From the NCBI GenBank assembly GCA_035559595.1, contig DATMBF010000026.1:1-64000 (forward strand): 64,000 bases of DNA, written 5' to 3'. Position numbers and translations under genes: made by a program. The notes below the pieces were generated by a model. That model had not been told where the DNA came from. It made no database searches and saw only the letters and a program-made list of their open reading frames with translations. Each line of letters begins with the position of its first letter. Positions within the stretch are counted from its first letter, which is position 1. Below are positions 1 to 9,352 of the stretch, in pieces. Origin of the DNA: DATMBF01 sp035559595 (lineage in GTDB: Bacteria > Bacteroidota > Ignavibacteria > UBA10030).

Positions 1-1
1 T

Positions 2-1600
2 GCCGCCTCCTCGAATGGGTCGATTACCGTTCACCGCAGCTCGATTCCAGATACCGGAAGCGTTTCAGCGTCACTGGTTGTTGGAGGAGAAACAGGGGAT
101 CAATTGATTCATCTCTACACGCGTCACGGGGGTGGATATTACAACAAGAACAAAATCGGTCCCTCCGGCTACGTTTCTTTCTCCGACCGAAGCAAGAATG
201 TTCGTTATCGATTAAGCGGCGGAACTTTTGGATACTACATAACCGGCGGACCTCTTGATGTGATAATTCCTCAGATTGATCCAGAAGATGCGTGGGACAA
301 GAACATACGTTTTGTTGCCACCGGCGAAGTAGAATATTCGGATGGTCAGTCGCTCTACTCTTTTTGGGCAGGACTGTCGGCTAACGCCGCATGGGAACTC
401 ACTCCCTTTGCACCAAGCTTTGGAATGTACTCCAGCCTGATCAGCACCGTTCGCGCAGAAGCAAAGAATTTGTTTAATGGAGTTTCAATGTCCCTGCGCC
501 GTGATGGTTCAGCCCTTGAGCTGAAAGAGCAGGTCGGGGCAAGCGGAGGAGAGATCGATGCGTCGGAGTATGGTTTGATCACAGTCTTTGATGCGATTCA
601 AAACACCAAGATAGGTGTTCAAATCGCAACAGATCTTTCGCGGATGATTGCAAGATCGTCTCACCATCGTCAGCTTTTACAGAACGATGTTGATCTGATC
701 TCCATCGGAATGTCGGGTATGATTCACTACGCGATCGCTCCCTCTACCAAGCTCAGAGGAAGAGGTCGCTACGAGTATCGACAATCGACGTGGAAAGTCT
801 CCGGAACGTTAGGGTTGGAGCTCGCGATTGCCGATGGTCATTTCATCATGGGAGAGGTCAGTTCTGTCTCACAATTCCCTGGATTGTATGAGCTTTACGG
901 AATGTTTTCAATTCGCCGTGCCCTGCCGCCGGCAGCTTCAGTCGACACCTTTGCTGTTGCTGGGAGTAAGTCGCTCGTTCCTCAGCGAACGAACAGTGTG
1001 AGAATTTCCTACCGTCTTCATCACGACGAGCTATGGAGTTTTTCCGCTACCGCGTTTTCTCATGTACTCAGAGGGCCGATCGGAAAAAGAATTCTCCGTA
1101 CTGTCAGAACTTCCATCCCCGGCGATATTGTGCACGTGGCAATCTATTCAAATCTCTCGGATCGACATCTCAACGGTCTTGATGGGAACTTGGAGGTTTC
1201 TTTATGGGACGTATTGCAATGTCGAGCAGGATATGCGTATCTCGAGAATGGTGATGTGCCCTCCTCTCCACGCCATTCCGGCAACGTGAACATTACCTGG
1301 AATTCTCAAACGTTGACAACGATAGCGGTTTCAGGTAAATATTTAAGCAGGCGAATGTGGAAGGAATTCCGCCTTTCCGCCGAAAATGACTATCTTTCTG
1401 GCGATGGATTCGATGGAACGATACCTCCAACATTTTCTGTTGATATTACCGTTGAACAGCGGCTCAAGAACCTCTTTTTTCCTTCAGAGATTTTTCTGAA
1501 ACTGGAAATTCTGAATCTCTTCGACAGACCTATCCAGTTTCTCCCTGTCGGAAACAGGCTGAGCACCACGATTCTGCTTAATGCGGGCTTAACGTTGTAA
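2..1600 (+). CDS. TonB-dependent outer-membrane receptor, C-terminal part (cut by window edge)
   Basis: The reading frame is open from the first bases of the window to the stop at 1600, so the N-terminus (signal peptide, plug) lies outside. The visible part, about 530 residues, is made of alternating polar/hydrophobic strands typical of a 22-strand barrel. It ends with a segment typical of the last TonB-receptor strands (motif EILNLFDRP followed by a final strand ending AGLTL). The family imports bulky substrates such as siderophores or glycans across the outer membrane using TonB energy; the substrate cannot be told here. Position 104 (TTG) is not a credible start because coding continues upstream of it. 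The next gene follows after 10 bp. The final residue is Leu rather than the usual Phe. Confidence 0.75.
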   Translation, partial: AASSNGSITVHRSSIPDTGSVSASLVVGGETGDQLIHLYTRHGGGYYNKNKIGPSGYVSFSDRSKNVRYRLSGGTFGYYITGGPLDVIIPQIDPEDAWDKNIRFVATGEVEYSDGQSLYSFWAGLSANAAWELTPFAPSFGMYSSLISTVRAEAKNLFNGVSMSLRRDGSALELKEQVGASGGEIDASEYGLITVFDAIQNTKIGVQIATDLSRMIARSSHHRQLLQNDVDLISIGMSGMIHYAIAPSTKLRGRGRYEYRQSTWKVSGTLGLELAIADGHFIMGEVSSVSQFPGLYELYGMFSIRRALPPAASVDTFAVAGSKSLVPQRTNSVRISYRLHHDELWSFSATAFSHVLRGPIGKRILRTVRTSIPGDIVHVAIYSNLSDRHLNGLDGNLEVSLWDVLQCRAGYAYLENGDVPSSPRHSGNVNITWNSQTLTTIAVSGKYLSRRMWKEFRLSAENDYLSGDGFDGTIPPTFSVDITVEQRLKNLFFPSEIFLKLEILNLFDRPIQFLPVGNRLSTTILLNAGLTL

Positions 1601-1610
1601 AAGGAGGATT

Positions 1611-2849
1611 ATGCAGCAGACCGGACTCTTTCTTCTCTTCTTTGGAATCATTTACTCCCTCTTCGGATTGATGCTGTGGTATCTCTACGTCTCTTTTCGG
1701 AATTGGCTTGCCGCGGCGTTTGACACACTAACAGCACATCAACTGCGAAGACTTGGGCTTTGGATTATTATCGTAGGTTCATCGCTTCTTGTGTCCCGGC
1801 CGGTTTTGGGTTGGCTTGGTTTCTCCCATCATCCGGTTGCTCAAGTGTTGGTTGTTTATCCAGCGGGATTCTTTTTTGGGGCGGTCGTTCTGGGATTTGT
1901 ACTCCTTTCTCTCAGAGACTTCCTCAGCTTTCTTGCATCCATCGTCTTGACCCCCTTCCGGCGGCAAAAAGCAGCATCTCGCTCAACGACAAATCTCTTC
2001 GACCCCGCACGTCGGAGATTCTTAAAAACCACAGGGCTTACGACGGCTGGCGTCATCGGTGCGACGCCGATCCTGAGCTCGATTCTCACGTCACGCGACT
2101 ATACTATTGTTCGACTGCCGCTTTCGTTTCCGAATCTCCCTCCCAGACTCAACGGCTTTACGATTGCACAAGTAAGCGACCTCCATTCCGGACCTTTCAT
2201 GACCCAACGGCAGATGGAGGAGATCTTTGAGATCGTGAACTCCCTCAACGCGAACCTGATCGTATTAACTGGCGACTTTGTCGACTCAAATGATCATGAA
2301 ATTGAGCCGCTCTCGAAAGCTCTCGGCATGCTTCGGGCAGAGTTTGGAATGCTGGGATGCCTTGGCAATCACGACCATTTTGCCACCCCTGAAAAGGTCG
2401 CCTCGGCCATTCAGCAACGCAATATTACGCTTCTCAAGAACTCTCATCGCACACTTTCTGTCAACGGCGAGAAGCTCACCGTTGTTGGTGTTGATGATGC
2501 CGGTCGCGGAGTCCGGTATTATGCGCGTTTAGCTGATGCTGTGCGGGGTCTCGATTGGGAAAGCTTCAAAATCATGTTGACACACCAACCTCGATTCTTT
2601 CCACAAGCGCGAAAGGCCGGAATGGATCTGACACTTGCAGGGCATACTCACGGGGGTCAAGTGGGAATCGAGTACGGCGGAATCAACTTGAATCCCGTCT
2701 ACCTCGTGCACGAGTATGCGCGCGGACTGTATGAAGAGGAGGGGAAGAAACTGTACGTGAATGTCGGTGTTGGCATGGTTGGAGTTCCGATCCGGCTTGT
2801 TCCACCTGAGATAACGTTGATAACGCTTCAATCTGCCCTGCATGGATAA
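1611..2849 (+). CDS. Membrane-anchored metallophosphoesterase (calcineurin-like, YkuE/LpxG type)
   Basis: A 412-residue protein with a strong Shine-Dalgarno (AAGGAGG, 1601-1607) just before the ATG. The N-terminal ~120 residues carry several hydrophobic segments, followed by a basic RRRFLK sequence near residue 134 and another hydrophobic stretch. The C-terminal half has the complete dinuclear-metal phosphoesterase motif set: SDLH (~190), GDFVD (~220), GNHD (~251), THQP and GHTHGG (~343). Related enzymes hydrolyse phosphodiesters or the pyrophosphate of UDP-diacylglucosamine at the membrane; the substrate here is unknown. The RRRFLK element resembles the twin-arginine motif found before the YkuE catalytic domain, but here it follows a membrane block rather than being N-terminal. 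It overlaps the next gene by 8 bp, suggesting co-translation. Confidence 0.85.
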   Translation: MQQTGLFLLFFGIIYSLFGLMLWYLYVSFRNWLAAAFDTLTAHQLRRLGLWIIIVGSSLLVSRPVLGWLGFSHHPVAQVLVVYPAGFFFGAVVLGFVLLSLRDFLSFLASIVLTPFRRQKAASRSTTNLFDPARRRFLKTTGLTTAGVIGATPILSSILTSRDYTIVRLPLSFPNLPPRLNGFTIAQVSDLHSGPFMTQRQMEEIFEIVNSLNANLIVLTGDFVDSNDHEIEPLSKALGMLRAEFGMLGCLGNHDHFATPEKVASAIQQRNITLLKNSHRTLSVNGEKLTVVGVDDAGRGVRYYARLADAVRGLDWESFKIMLTHQPRFFPQARKAGMDLTLAGHTHGGQVGIEYGGINLNPVYLVHEYARGLYEEEGKKLYVNVGVGMVGVPIRLVPPEITLITLQSALHG

Positions 2850-3432
2850 TCCCGACACGTCTAGAATGGCCGCGAGTTCCTCTCTTGTGCCACAGCACGA
2901 CCAACTCGACCTCTCGCTTTCTCTTTGGAAAACGAATCTCATCAGCGTTCCGCTTGCGGTCATTTCAGTTTTGCTGGTCTTGGTTCCGTTCTCCCTCGTA
3001 TGGGGTGTCGACTATTTTGCCTACGGGTTGCGAACGTTCTTTGAACCATTCTTCTTTGTTCCGGCCGGTATTTTCGGAATTGTGCTGCATGAGATTCTCC
3101 ATGGAGCGGGCTGGATTTGGTTTGGCAAGGTATCGCCCGATGCTATTCGCTTTGGATTCCACTGGAAGAGCCTGACCCCCTTTGCGCACTGCACAGTTCC
3201 AGTTACCGCTTGGGCGTATCGTCTTGCGCTTGTTCTCCCTGCTCTCGTGCTCGGCGTTACGCCCGCCATTGTCGGACTCGTTACGGCTTGGGCGTGGGCG
3301 GTAATGTTTGGAGCTCTCTTTCTTGCGGCGGCAAGTGGCGACCTCCTCGTTCTCTGGGTGATTCGCTCCGTCGAGCGAGACAGGCTCGTAAAGGATCACC
3401 CCACAAGGGCGGGATGTGTCGTTCTCGAGTGA
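2842..3432 (+). CDS. DUF3267-like putative zincin membrane protein
   Basis: A 196-residue protein with about four hydrophobic segments. It carries an HEILH sequence near residue 83 (HExxH, the zinc-binding signature of zincin peptidases) in a hydrophobic context followed by GAGW, which is the pattern of the DUF3267 family of predicted membrane metalloproteases. Activity is not proven for this family and I infer only a possible integral membrane peptidase. Its start overlaps the end of the metallophosphoesterase gene by 8 bp, so the two are probably translated together. The site-2-protease family is an alternative, but its NxxPxxxLDG motif is not visible. Confidence 0.6.
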   Translation: MDNPDTSRMAASSSLVPQHDQLDLSLSLWKTNLISVPLAVISVLLVLVPFSLVWGVDYFAYGLRTFFEPFFFVPAGIFGIVLHEILHGAGWIWFGKVSPDAIRFGFHWKSLTPFAHCTVPVTAWAYRLALVLPALVLGVTPAIVGLVTAWAWAVMFGALFLAAASGDLLVLWVIRSVERDRLVKDHPTRAGCVVLE

Positions 3433-3512
3433 CCTTCGCTCGTTTTTGCGGCTGAAAAGTCCTTTCTTCTCTCCCCAGTTTTCTGTATACTTCTCCGCGC
3501 TGCACGTCGCTT

Positions 3513-4325
3513 ATGTCCCTTACATCGTTTTTGCTGCTGATCGGGGGCGGAATCCTTACTGGCACAATCGGTACGCTGCTCGGGATCGGCGGAGGATTGT
3601 TCCTGGTTCCCTACCTTGTTTTGTTTCTCAATCTCCCGATGCATCAGGCAATCGCGACGAGCATTCTCGCCGTTATCGCAACATCCTCCGCCGGTGCGGT
3701 GATGAACCTCGAACGCAATCTCGTCAATCTTCGCCTCGGGATGTCGCTTGAAGTTGCCACAGTGGTCGGTGCAGTTCTTGGAGGCATTTCGGCCAACCTT
3801 CTCCCGGGTGAAATTCTCTCGCTGCTCTTTTCCGTTGTTCTTCTGGTCATCGCCGGAATGATGCTTTATCGTCGCTATCGTCCGATTCCGGCTTCAGCGC
3901 TTTCTCCTGATGGAAATCTCCAGGCTCGATACCGCGATGAAGTGTCGGGAGAAGAGGTGATCTACTCGGTACGGAATCTTGGCGCAACATCGGCGATATC
4001 CTTCTTAGCCGGGAATCTTTCTGGACTGCTTGGCATCGGTGGCGGTGTGTTTAAAGTTCCCGCCATGCATCTCATTTCCGGCGTTCCGCTGAAAGCAGCA
4101 GCGGCCACAAGCAATTTCATGATCGGCGTAACAGCGGCGGCAAGCGCGTTCATCTACTTCTCACATGGCCATGTTAATCCTGTTATTGCATCGTCAACAA
4201 CACTTGGGGCGCTTGCCGGAGCGACATTGGGAATCAGGCTCAGTAGAGTACTCAAAACAGAATTGATCACATACCTTTTTGTCGGCTTGCTGATTCTTGC
4301 GGCCGTCCAGATGCTGTTGCGATAG
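3513..4325 (+). CDS. TauE/SafE-family permease (sulfite/anion exporter)
   Basis: A 270-residue polytopic membrane protein with the internal duplication of this family. A glycine-rich GTLLGIGGG motif in the N-terminal half (~21-30) is echoed by GLLGIGGG in the C-terminal half (~171-178). Family members export sulfite, sulfoacetate or other small organic anions, or import sulfur compounds; the substrate cannot be assigned. The downstream DUF1634 gene starts 4 bp after the stop. TauE and DUF1634 proteins are recurrent neighbours, which supports a two-protein transport unit. A second, unrelated TauE-family gene is at 38459-39211. Confidence 0.85.
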   Translation: MSLTSFLLLIGGGILTGTIGTLLGIGGGLFLVPYLVLFLNLPMHQAIATSILAVIATSSAGAVMNLERNLVNLRLGMSLEVATVVGAVLGGISANLLPGEILSLLFSVVLLVIAGMMLYRRYRPIPASALSPDGNLQARYRDEVSGEEVIYSVRNLGATSAISFLAGNLSGLLGIGGGVFKVPAMHLISGVPLKAAAATSNFMIGVTAAASAFIYFSHGHVNPVIASSTTLGALAGATLGIRLSRVLKTELITYLFVGLLILAAVQMLLR

Positions 4326-4329
4326 AGCC

Positions 4330-4686
4330 ATGGCAAACCAACTTCAACGAACAGAACGATGGGTGAGAAGAATTCTTCGGGTCGGCGTGTGGCTGAGTTC
4401 CTCGTTGATGACGATAAGTTTGATCCTGCTGACCATTCTGGAACCCCAGCAAGGCGCGATAGTAAGCCCGGCACTTGATGAGATATTCAATGCACTGACC
4501 CATCCTACTGCTCGAACCGCTGTTTCCTTAGCTTATAGTGGAATCTTCGTCCTCATGCTAACTCCTTTCTTCCGCGTTGCGGCAAGCCTGGTTGCCTTCT
4601 GGTCGGAAGGGGATTGGCGATATGTCGGGATTTCCGGACTCGTGTTGATCTTTCTGATCGGTCAACTGCTGTATTTACTCATGTAG
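4330..4686 (+). CDS. DUF1634 membrane protein
   Basis: A 118-residue protein beginning MANQLQRTERWV. I chose the ATG at 4330, directly after the TauE stop, rather than a possible upstream start within that gene. It has three hydrophobic segments (about 20-40, 60-80 and 95-115), matching the size and topology of DUF1634, a family found beside TauE/SafE permeases. The function is unknown, and the tight spacing suggests an accessory subunit of the exporter. It ends 15 bp before dcd. Confidence 0.7.
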   Translation: MANQLQRTERWVRRILRVGVWLSSSLMTISLILLTILEPQQGAIVSPALDEIFNALTHPTARTAVSLAYSGIFVLMLTPFFRVAASLVAFWSEGDWRYVGISGLVLIFLIGQLLYLLM

Positions 4687-4701
4687 AACATTGGACTGCT
4701 T

Positions 4702-5238
4702 ATGATTCTCACCGACAAACAAATTCTTCTGGAAATCGAACGCGGCACGATCGTGATCAAACCATTTCACCGGAAGTATCTCGGTACGAACAGTTATGAT
4801 GTGCACCTTGGTGAATGGCTGGCCATGTATAATGATGAGGTTCTCGATTGCCGGCGGCACAATAAGGTTCACTATTTCCGGATTCCGAAGGAAGGATTCA
4901 TTCTTGTTCCGAGTAAACTGTATTTGGGGGTTACCGAAGAATACACCGAGACCCACGCGCACGTTCCGTTTCTTGAAGGCAAGAGCAGCATTGGCAGGCT
5001 GGGCATTGATATTCATGCCACGGCGGGAAAAGGAGATGTGGGATTTTGCAACACCTGGACGCTGGAGATTTCCGTCAAGCAACCCGTTCGCATCTACGCG
5101 GGAATGCCCATTGGTCAATTGATCTATTTTGAAATTTCCGGAGACGTCGAAGTACCGTATACGAAAAAGAAATCCGCAAAATATAATAAACGCACCATTA
5201 AGCCGGTTGAATCGATGATGTGGAAGAACTTTCGATAA
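4702..5238 (+). CDS. dcd: dCTP deaminase
   Basis: A 178-residue trimeric dUTPase-fold enzyme that converts dCTP to dUTP, feeding dTMP synthesis. The visible signatures are NSYDVHLG near residue 30, the phosphate-binding segment EGKSSIGRLG (~93-102), and the later segment GDVGFCNTWTLE, in which the Glu occupies the place of the catalytic Glu of this family. Whether it also has dUTPase activity (bifunctional DCD-DUT) cannot be judged. pyrF follows 18 bp downstream, giving two adjacent pyrimidine genes. Confidence 0.9.
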   Translation: MILTDKQILLEIERGTIVIKPFHRKYLGTNSYDVHLGEWLAMYNDEVLDCRRHNKVHYFRIPKEGFILVPSKLYLGVTEEYTETHAHVPFLEGKSSIGRLGIDIHATAGKGDVGFCNTWTLEISVKQPVRIYAGMPIGQLIYFEISGDVEVPYTKKKSAKYNKRTIKPVESMMWKNFR

Positions 5239-5256
5239 CCAGAAGGCGGGATTGCC

Positions 5257-6126
5257 ATGGCGTTCATAGATCGACTCCAAACTGTCCAGGAAAAACAGAG
5301 CTCGCTGGTGTGTGTGGGTTTGGATACCGACCCGCGGCTCTTGCCAGCACATCTCCAGGGTCAGCCGGATGCGGTTCTGGAATTCAATCGCCTCATCATT
5401 GAGGCCACCCACGATCTCGTGTGTGCATACAAGATGAATCTTGCCTTCTACGAGATCCTTGGTGAGCATGGGTGGTCGATTCTCAAGCGAACGCTGAAAT
5501 TCATCCCTTCATCGGTTTTGACTATCGGCGATGGGAAACGCGGCGATATCGGAAACTCCTCAGATCGCTACGCCCGTGCTTTGTTCCAGCAGGTTGGATT
5601 TGATGCTGTCACCGTCCATCCGTACATGGGATTCGACTCCATCGAGCCGTTCTTAAAAGATGCAGAGAGAGGCGTCTTTGTTCTTACACTTACTTCAAAC
5701 CCCGGCTCCAAAGATTTCCAGAGATTGGCGGTGGGGACAGCTCCCCTTTATCTTTGGGTTGCCCGTGCAGCCCAGCAGTGGAACACGAAACGAAATGTCG
5801 GACTTGTTGTCGGTGCAACACATCCGAAGCAACTCAAGCTTATCCGGCGGGCAGTGCCCGATCTCCCGATTCTCATCCCCGGCGTGGGTGCGCAAGGGGG
5901 CGATTTAAAGACTGCCGTACGCTTCGGTTGCGTTTCGTCCGGAAATCTCGCCCTTATCACCGTGAGCCGAAGCATCATCTACGCTTCGAGCGGCAAGGAC
6001 TTTGCGGAAGCGGCACGGACGGCAGCTCAGAATTTGCGTGATGAAATCAGACGGCTGCAGAAGGAATTCGCTTCGGGGAAGCATCTTATCGAGCCACTTG
6101 AGCCACAGATTCCCGGCGAGCCGTAA
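5257..6126 (+). CDS. pyrF: Orotidine-5'-phosphate decarboxylase, type 2
   Basis: A 289-residue enzyme catalysing the last step of UMP synthesis. It has VGLDTDP near residue 21, a Lys in KMNLAFYE, and the catalytic DGKRGDIG motif near residues 92-99, followed by TVHPYMG. The length and the DGKRGDIG form match the longer type-2 PyrF subfamily rather than the ~230-residue type 1. It lies 18 bp after dcd, so the pair probably shares a transcript. Confidence 0.92.
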   Translation: MAFIDRLQTVQEKQSSLVCVGLDTDPRLLPAHLQGQPDAVLEFNRLIIEATHDLVCAYKMNLAFYEILGEHGWSILKRTLKFIPSSVLTIGDGKRGDIGNSSDRYARALFQQVGFDAVTVHPYMGFDSIEPFLKDAERGVFVLTLTSNPGSKDFQRLAVGTAPLYLWVARAAQQWNTKRNVGLVVGATHPKQLKLIRRAVPDLPILIPGVGAQGGDLKTAVRFGCVSSGNLALITVSRSIIYASSGKDFAEAARTAAQNLRDEIRRLQKEFASGKHLIEPLEPQIPGEP

Positions 6127-6194
6127 CGCAGAGCAGTTGACTCAGGAGAGGAAAAGTTATAGATTAGCGATGCGTTTTGGACAGAAGAGGGTCT

Positions 6195-6398
6195 ATGCCG
6201 AAAATTCCATTGATAGAATTTACCGAGACGATACAGACTCGTTTTCCCAAGCTCAAGGGGTATGACGAGACTCGCATCTTCTCCCTTCTTATGGATGCCG
6301 GCGTAAACATCCAGTTCGATTTCGATCAGGATGGAAACACAATGGTGAGTTACGATGAAATAAGCGACGCCGCGGCAGCAAAGCTCTCTGCGTTATAA
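6195..6398 (+). CDS. Small hypothetical protein
   Basis: A 67-residue acidic protein starting MPKIPLIEF at an ATG preceded by AGAGG (6186-6190); an in-frame TTG 18 bp upstream is less likely. It is soluble, with no membrane segment or signal peptide, and predicted mixed helix/strand. I do not recognise the family. It lies between pyrF and the DUF2851 gene in the same orientation, and its length and coding character look genuine. Confidence 0.55.
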   Translation: MPKIPLIEFTETIQTRFPKLKGYDETRIFSLLMDAGVNIQFDFDQDGNTMVSYDEISDAAAAKLSAL

Positions 6399-6439
6399 GA
6401 AATCTCTCAATGAGGTAACGATGATGTAATGGGGGTCTT

Positions 6440-8020
6440 GTGCATCGCAAGCGGTCGAACATCCACGAACGCTTCCTGCGTCATATCTGGAGCAAGCAAT
6501 ACATCAAAGGGGCTTCTCTCCTCACCATCGATAACATCCCGCTGAAGGTTCTTAAGGCCGGCATTCTCAACCCTGACGGTGGACCCGACTTTACTGATGC
6601 CGAGATTATTATCGGCGGTACGCGATACCGCGGAGACGTAGAAATCCACCGTACGCCTCTCGAATGGCTTCAACATCAGCATCAACACGATCCACGGTAC
6701 AACAAGGTGATTCTCCACGTCGTTCTCGAGGGTGATCCGCAATCGGCTCAAACCTTCGCAGAAAGTGGCCGACGCATCCCTGTGCTTGTTCTCGACCGAG
6801 TTCTTTCTCAGCCGATCCGCGTGTTGTGGCAAAAGGCAATACTCGATGAGCGCGCCCGGACGTCGGAGGTCATCCCGTGTTCTCGGCTTAATGCCGATAT
6901 TCCATCAGAGCTGCTTCATGACTGGCTCCGTAAGCTTTCGGTTGAGCGGCTGGAATTGAAGCTGCGTCGCTTCGAGGAACGGCTCCGCCAGCTTGCAGAA
7001 GAAGAGATAATGGCGTTCCGAGAGCCGCACCGCCGGTATGGAGAAATTCCACGAGAGGGGTATCCAGAAGAAATCCCGCCACCGACCATCGAGTTAAAAC
7101 AGCACCATTTCTCGAAGAAACGCCTCTGGGAACAGGTGTTGTATGAGGGAGTAATGGATGCGCTTGGATTCAGCAAGAATAGAGAACCATTCGTCCGACT
7201 CGCACAAAGTGTGACGCTTCAACGAGTGGAGGAATTGCGGGTATCGTCGAACACACATCAGCTTGAAGCCCTCCTGTTTGGTGCGGCTGGATTACTTCCT
7301 TCGCCGAAAGGAGTTCAGCTGAAAGAATCCCGAGCGTATCTTCGCTCACTTCGAAGTGAATGGCAAGATATTAAACGATTGTTCAAAAGCGATCTTCTCA
7401 AGGCGGCAGACTGGCAGTTCTTTCCCACCCGTCCGCTAAACTTCCCAACCGTTCGTCTTGCTGCGGCGGTCGGACTGATACAAAAGATTCTTCACGAAGA
7501 CCTCTTTCGCAAGATCATACAATCGTTCAAGAGTTTGCTTTCACCACCTGAAACTCACGAAAGCCTCCTTCGACTTTTCCATGCTGAACTCCCTCCATTC
7601 TGGCAATCGCACTATACATTCGATCAAACTTCTCCAACGCCGGTACGAGCGCTCGGCCGCTCACGCATCAACGACATCATCGTCAACACAATTCTGCCTA
7701 TCGTCTTGCTCTACGCCCGGATCTTCAAGGAAAGAGAGATCAGAGAACGGGTCCTGGGTTTCTATGAATGGTTTCCTCCTCTGAGTGAGAATTCTGTAAC
7801 GAAGCTCATGGAAAATCAACTCAATCGAGGCAAGGTGAAGATCTCTTCGGTGAGTCTTCAGCAGGGGATAATTCAGTTGTATAAGTATTATTGTGTGGAG
7901 AAGCGATGCGCTGAGTGTGAGGTAGGGAGAGTTGTGTTTCAGCAACCGCTCACAAGGGGAGAGTTAGACAAAGCAAAAGGCGTGACACCAAAGGCGCCAC
8001 GCCTCTCGAACCCACCGTGA
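6440..8020 (+). CDS. DUF2851 family protein
   Basis: A 526-residue soluble protein starting at a GTG (6440). An in-frame stop lies just upstream (6422-6424) and there is no in-frame ATG nearby. The N-terminal ~120 residues contain ILNPDGGPDF and YRGDVEIH, hallmarks of DUF2851, a family common in the Bacteroidota/Chlorobi group and of unknown function. The DxEIH pattern hints at a nuclease-like fold, but this is only inference. The C-terminus has Cys residues in YCVEKRCAEC, possibly a metal site. It is convergent with ftsZ. Confidence 0.8.
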   Translation: MHRKRSNIHERFLRHIWSKQYIKGASLLTIDNIPLKVLKAGILNPDGGPDFTDAEIIIGGTRYRGDVEIHRTPLEWLQHQHQHDPRYNKVILHVVLEGDPQSAQTFAESGRRIPVLVLDRVLSQPIRVLWQKAILDERARTSEVIPCSRLNADIPSELLHDWLRKLSVERLELKLRRFEERLRQLAEEEIMAFREPHRRYGEIPREGYPEEIPPPTIELKQHHFSKKRLWEQVLYEGVMDALGFSKNREPFVRLAQSVTLQRVEELRVSSNTHQLEALLFGAAGLLPSPKGVQLKESRAYLRSLRSEWQDIKRLFKSDLLKAADWQFFPTRPLNFPTVRLAAAVGLIQKILHEDLFRKIIQSFKSLLSPPETHESLLRLFHAELPPFWQSHYTFDQTSPTPVRALGRSRINDIIVNTILPIVLLYARIFKEREIRERVLGFYEWFPPLSENSVTKLMENQLNRGKVKISSVSLQQGIIQLYKYYCVEKRCAECEVGRVVFQQPLTRGELDKAKGVTPKAPRLSNPP

Positions 8021-8182
8021 TGTCGTGTGAAGAATACCCGATTCTTGGCTGTGGAGAGAGAGGACAGGATGGGGGCTTTGTCCTCCCTAACAATTCCGTC
8101 GATTGACAGCAGTCTCGGCTGTGCAACGATGCAGCTGCTGATCACCTTGATGCACAGGCGCGAGTCCTATCGTACTCAGCGT
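8021..8182. other. Convergent intergenic region between DUF2851 and ftsZ
   Basis: This is 162 bp without a gene. It holds a hairpin with 7-bp arms (GAGGACA at 8060-8066, TGTCCTC at 8079-8085). Another 7-bp inverted repeat (AGGCGTG/CACGCCT, 7978-8004) overlaps the end of the DUF2851 gene. Neither is followed by a T-run on either strand, so I do not call them intrinsic terminators. Confidence 0.4.
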
Positions 8183-9352
8183 CTAATCCATGATCTTCCG
8201 CAGGAATGCCGGCTTGTCCGGATCCTCTTTGTCGATTTTCTCCTTCTCCTCGGCATCACGCAACGGGTTTAGCGGTAACTCGATGCCGCGCCGGATGAAA
8301 GTCGGCTCGTCCAGCTTCTGGAGGTCGTTCGGACCGGCCGGAATCCGGTCGATGAGTCTCTGCGTCGGACGAGCAGGCCGCTGTGCATCGCGCGCCTTTT
8401 TGTTGAATCCCGTCGCAATCACCGTCACCATCATCTCGTCGGTCATGTTCTCGTCGATGACCGTGCCGAGAATAACGTTGGCTTCGTCTCCCGCCGCTTC
8501 GTGGATGATCTTCGTAGCTTCGTCCACTTCGACAAGCGACATGTTCTTGCCGCCTGTGACGTTGATGAGGATTCCCTGCGCTCCGGCAATGGACACGCCA
8601 TCGAGCAAGGGGCTGGAGATTGCCGCATTGGCTGCTTCCACCGCGCGGTTTTCGCCGGTTGCGTAGCCGGTACCCATCAACGCATCGCCCATCTCGCGCA
8701 TGATCGTTCTGACGTCTGCGAAGTCGACGTTGATCAATCCCGGAACTGTAATGACTTCCGAGATGCCGCGCGTCGCATTGTAGAGAACCTGGTTGCAGAG
8801 CTCGAAGGCCTCAAGCAACGGCGTCCGTTTGTCGATGATATCGAGGAGCTTCTGATTCGGGATGACGATGAGCGTATCAACCTGCTTTTTCATCTCCTCG
8901 ATCCCCATCTCCGCTTGGGCCATTCGCTTCTTGCCTTCACTGTTGAAAGGTTTTGTCACGATGCCAACCACCAGAGCGCCAATGCTCTTGGAGATGTTTG
9001 CGACAATTGGAGCGCCGCCTGTGCCGGTGCCGCCGCCCATACCCGCAGTGATGAACACCATATCGCATCCCGTCAATGCGCGGGCAATTTCTTCGCGATC
9101 CTCCTCGACCGCACGATGGCCGATGGAGGGATCCGCTCCCGCACCGAGTCCGCGCGTGAGGTTCTTTCCAATCTGAATCTTATGCGTCGATTTGTTCTTT
9201 TCCAACGCCTGAAGATCGGTATTGATGGCAATGAAATCGACGCCAATCAATCCTTTGTCGATCATGCTGTTGACGGCGTTGCCACCGCCACCACCAACGC
9301 CAACAACACGGATTTTCGCTCCACGGTTGGTATAGGTATCGAGTTCGATCAC
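8183..9352 (-). CDS. ftsZ: Cell division GTPase FtsZ
   Basis: The tubulin homologue that polymerises into the Z ring at midcell. I place the start at the GTG at 9350-9352. A strong GGGAGG lies 7 nt upstream of it, and the resulting N-terminus (MIELDT...) matches the spacing seen in other FtsZ proteins before the nucleotide loop. An in-frame GTG at 9394 would add 14 residues. The 389-residue product has GVGGGGGN (~18-25) and the GTP signature GGGTGTG (~106-112). The C-terminal tail ends KPAFLRKIMD, the conserved peptide that binds FtsA. It is the last gene of the dcw cluster. An 18-codon frame precedes it with a GTGA overlap. Confidence 0.96.
   Translation of the reverse strand: MIELDTYTNRGAKIRVVGVGGGGGNAVNSMIDKGLIGVDFIAINTDLQALEKNKSTHKIQIGKNLTRGLGAGADPSIGHRAVEEDREEIARALTGCDMVFITAGMGGGTGTGGAPIVANISKSIGALVVGIVTKPFNSEGKKRMAQAEMGIEEMKKQVDTLIVIPNQKLLDIIDKRTPLLEAFELCNQVLYNATRGISEVITVPGLINVDFADVRTIMREMGDALMGTGYATGENRAVEAANAAISSPLLDGVSIAGAQGILINVTGGKNMSLVEVDEATKIIHEAAGDEANVILGTVIDENMTDEMMVTVIATGFNKKARDAQRPARPTQRLIDRIPAGPNDLQKLDEPTFIRRGIELPLNPLRDAEEKEKIDKEDPDKPAFLRKIMD

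Noticed and set aside
7978..8085. Intrinsic terminators between DUF2851 and ftsZ
   Set aside because: Two hairpins exist but neither has a T-run on either strand.
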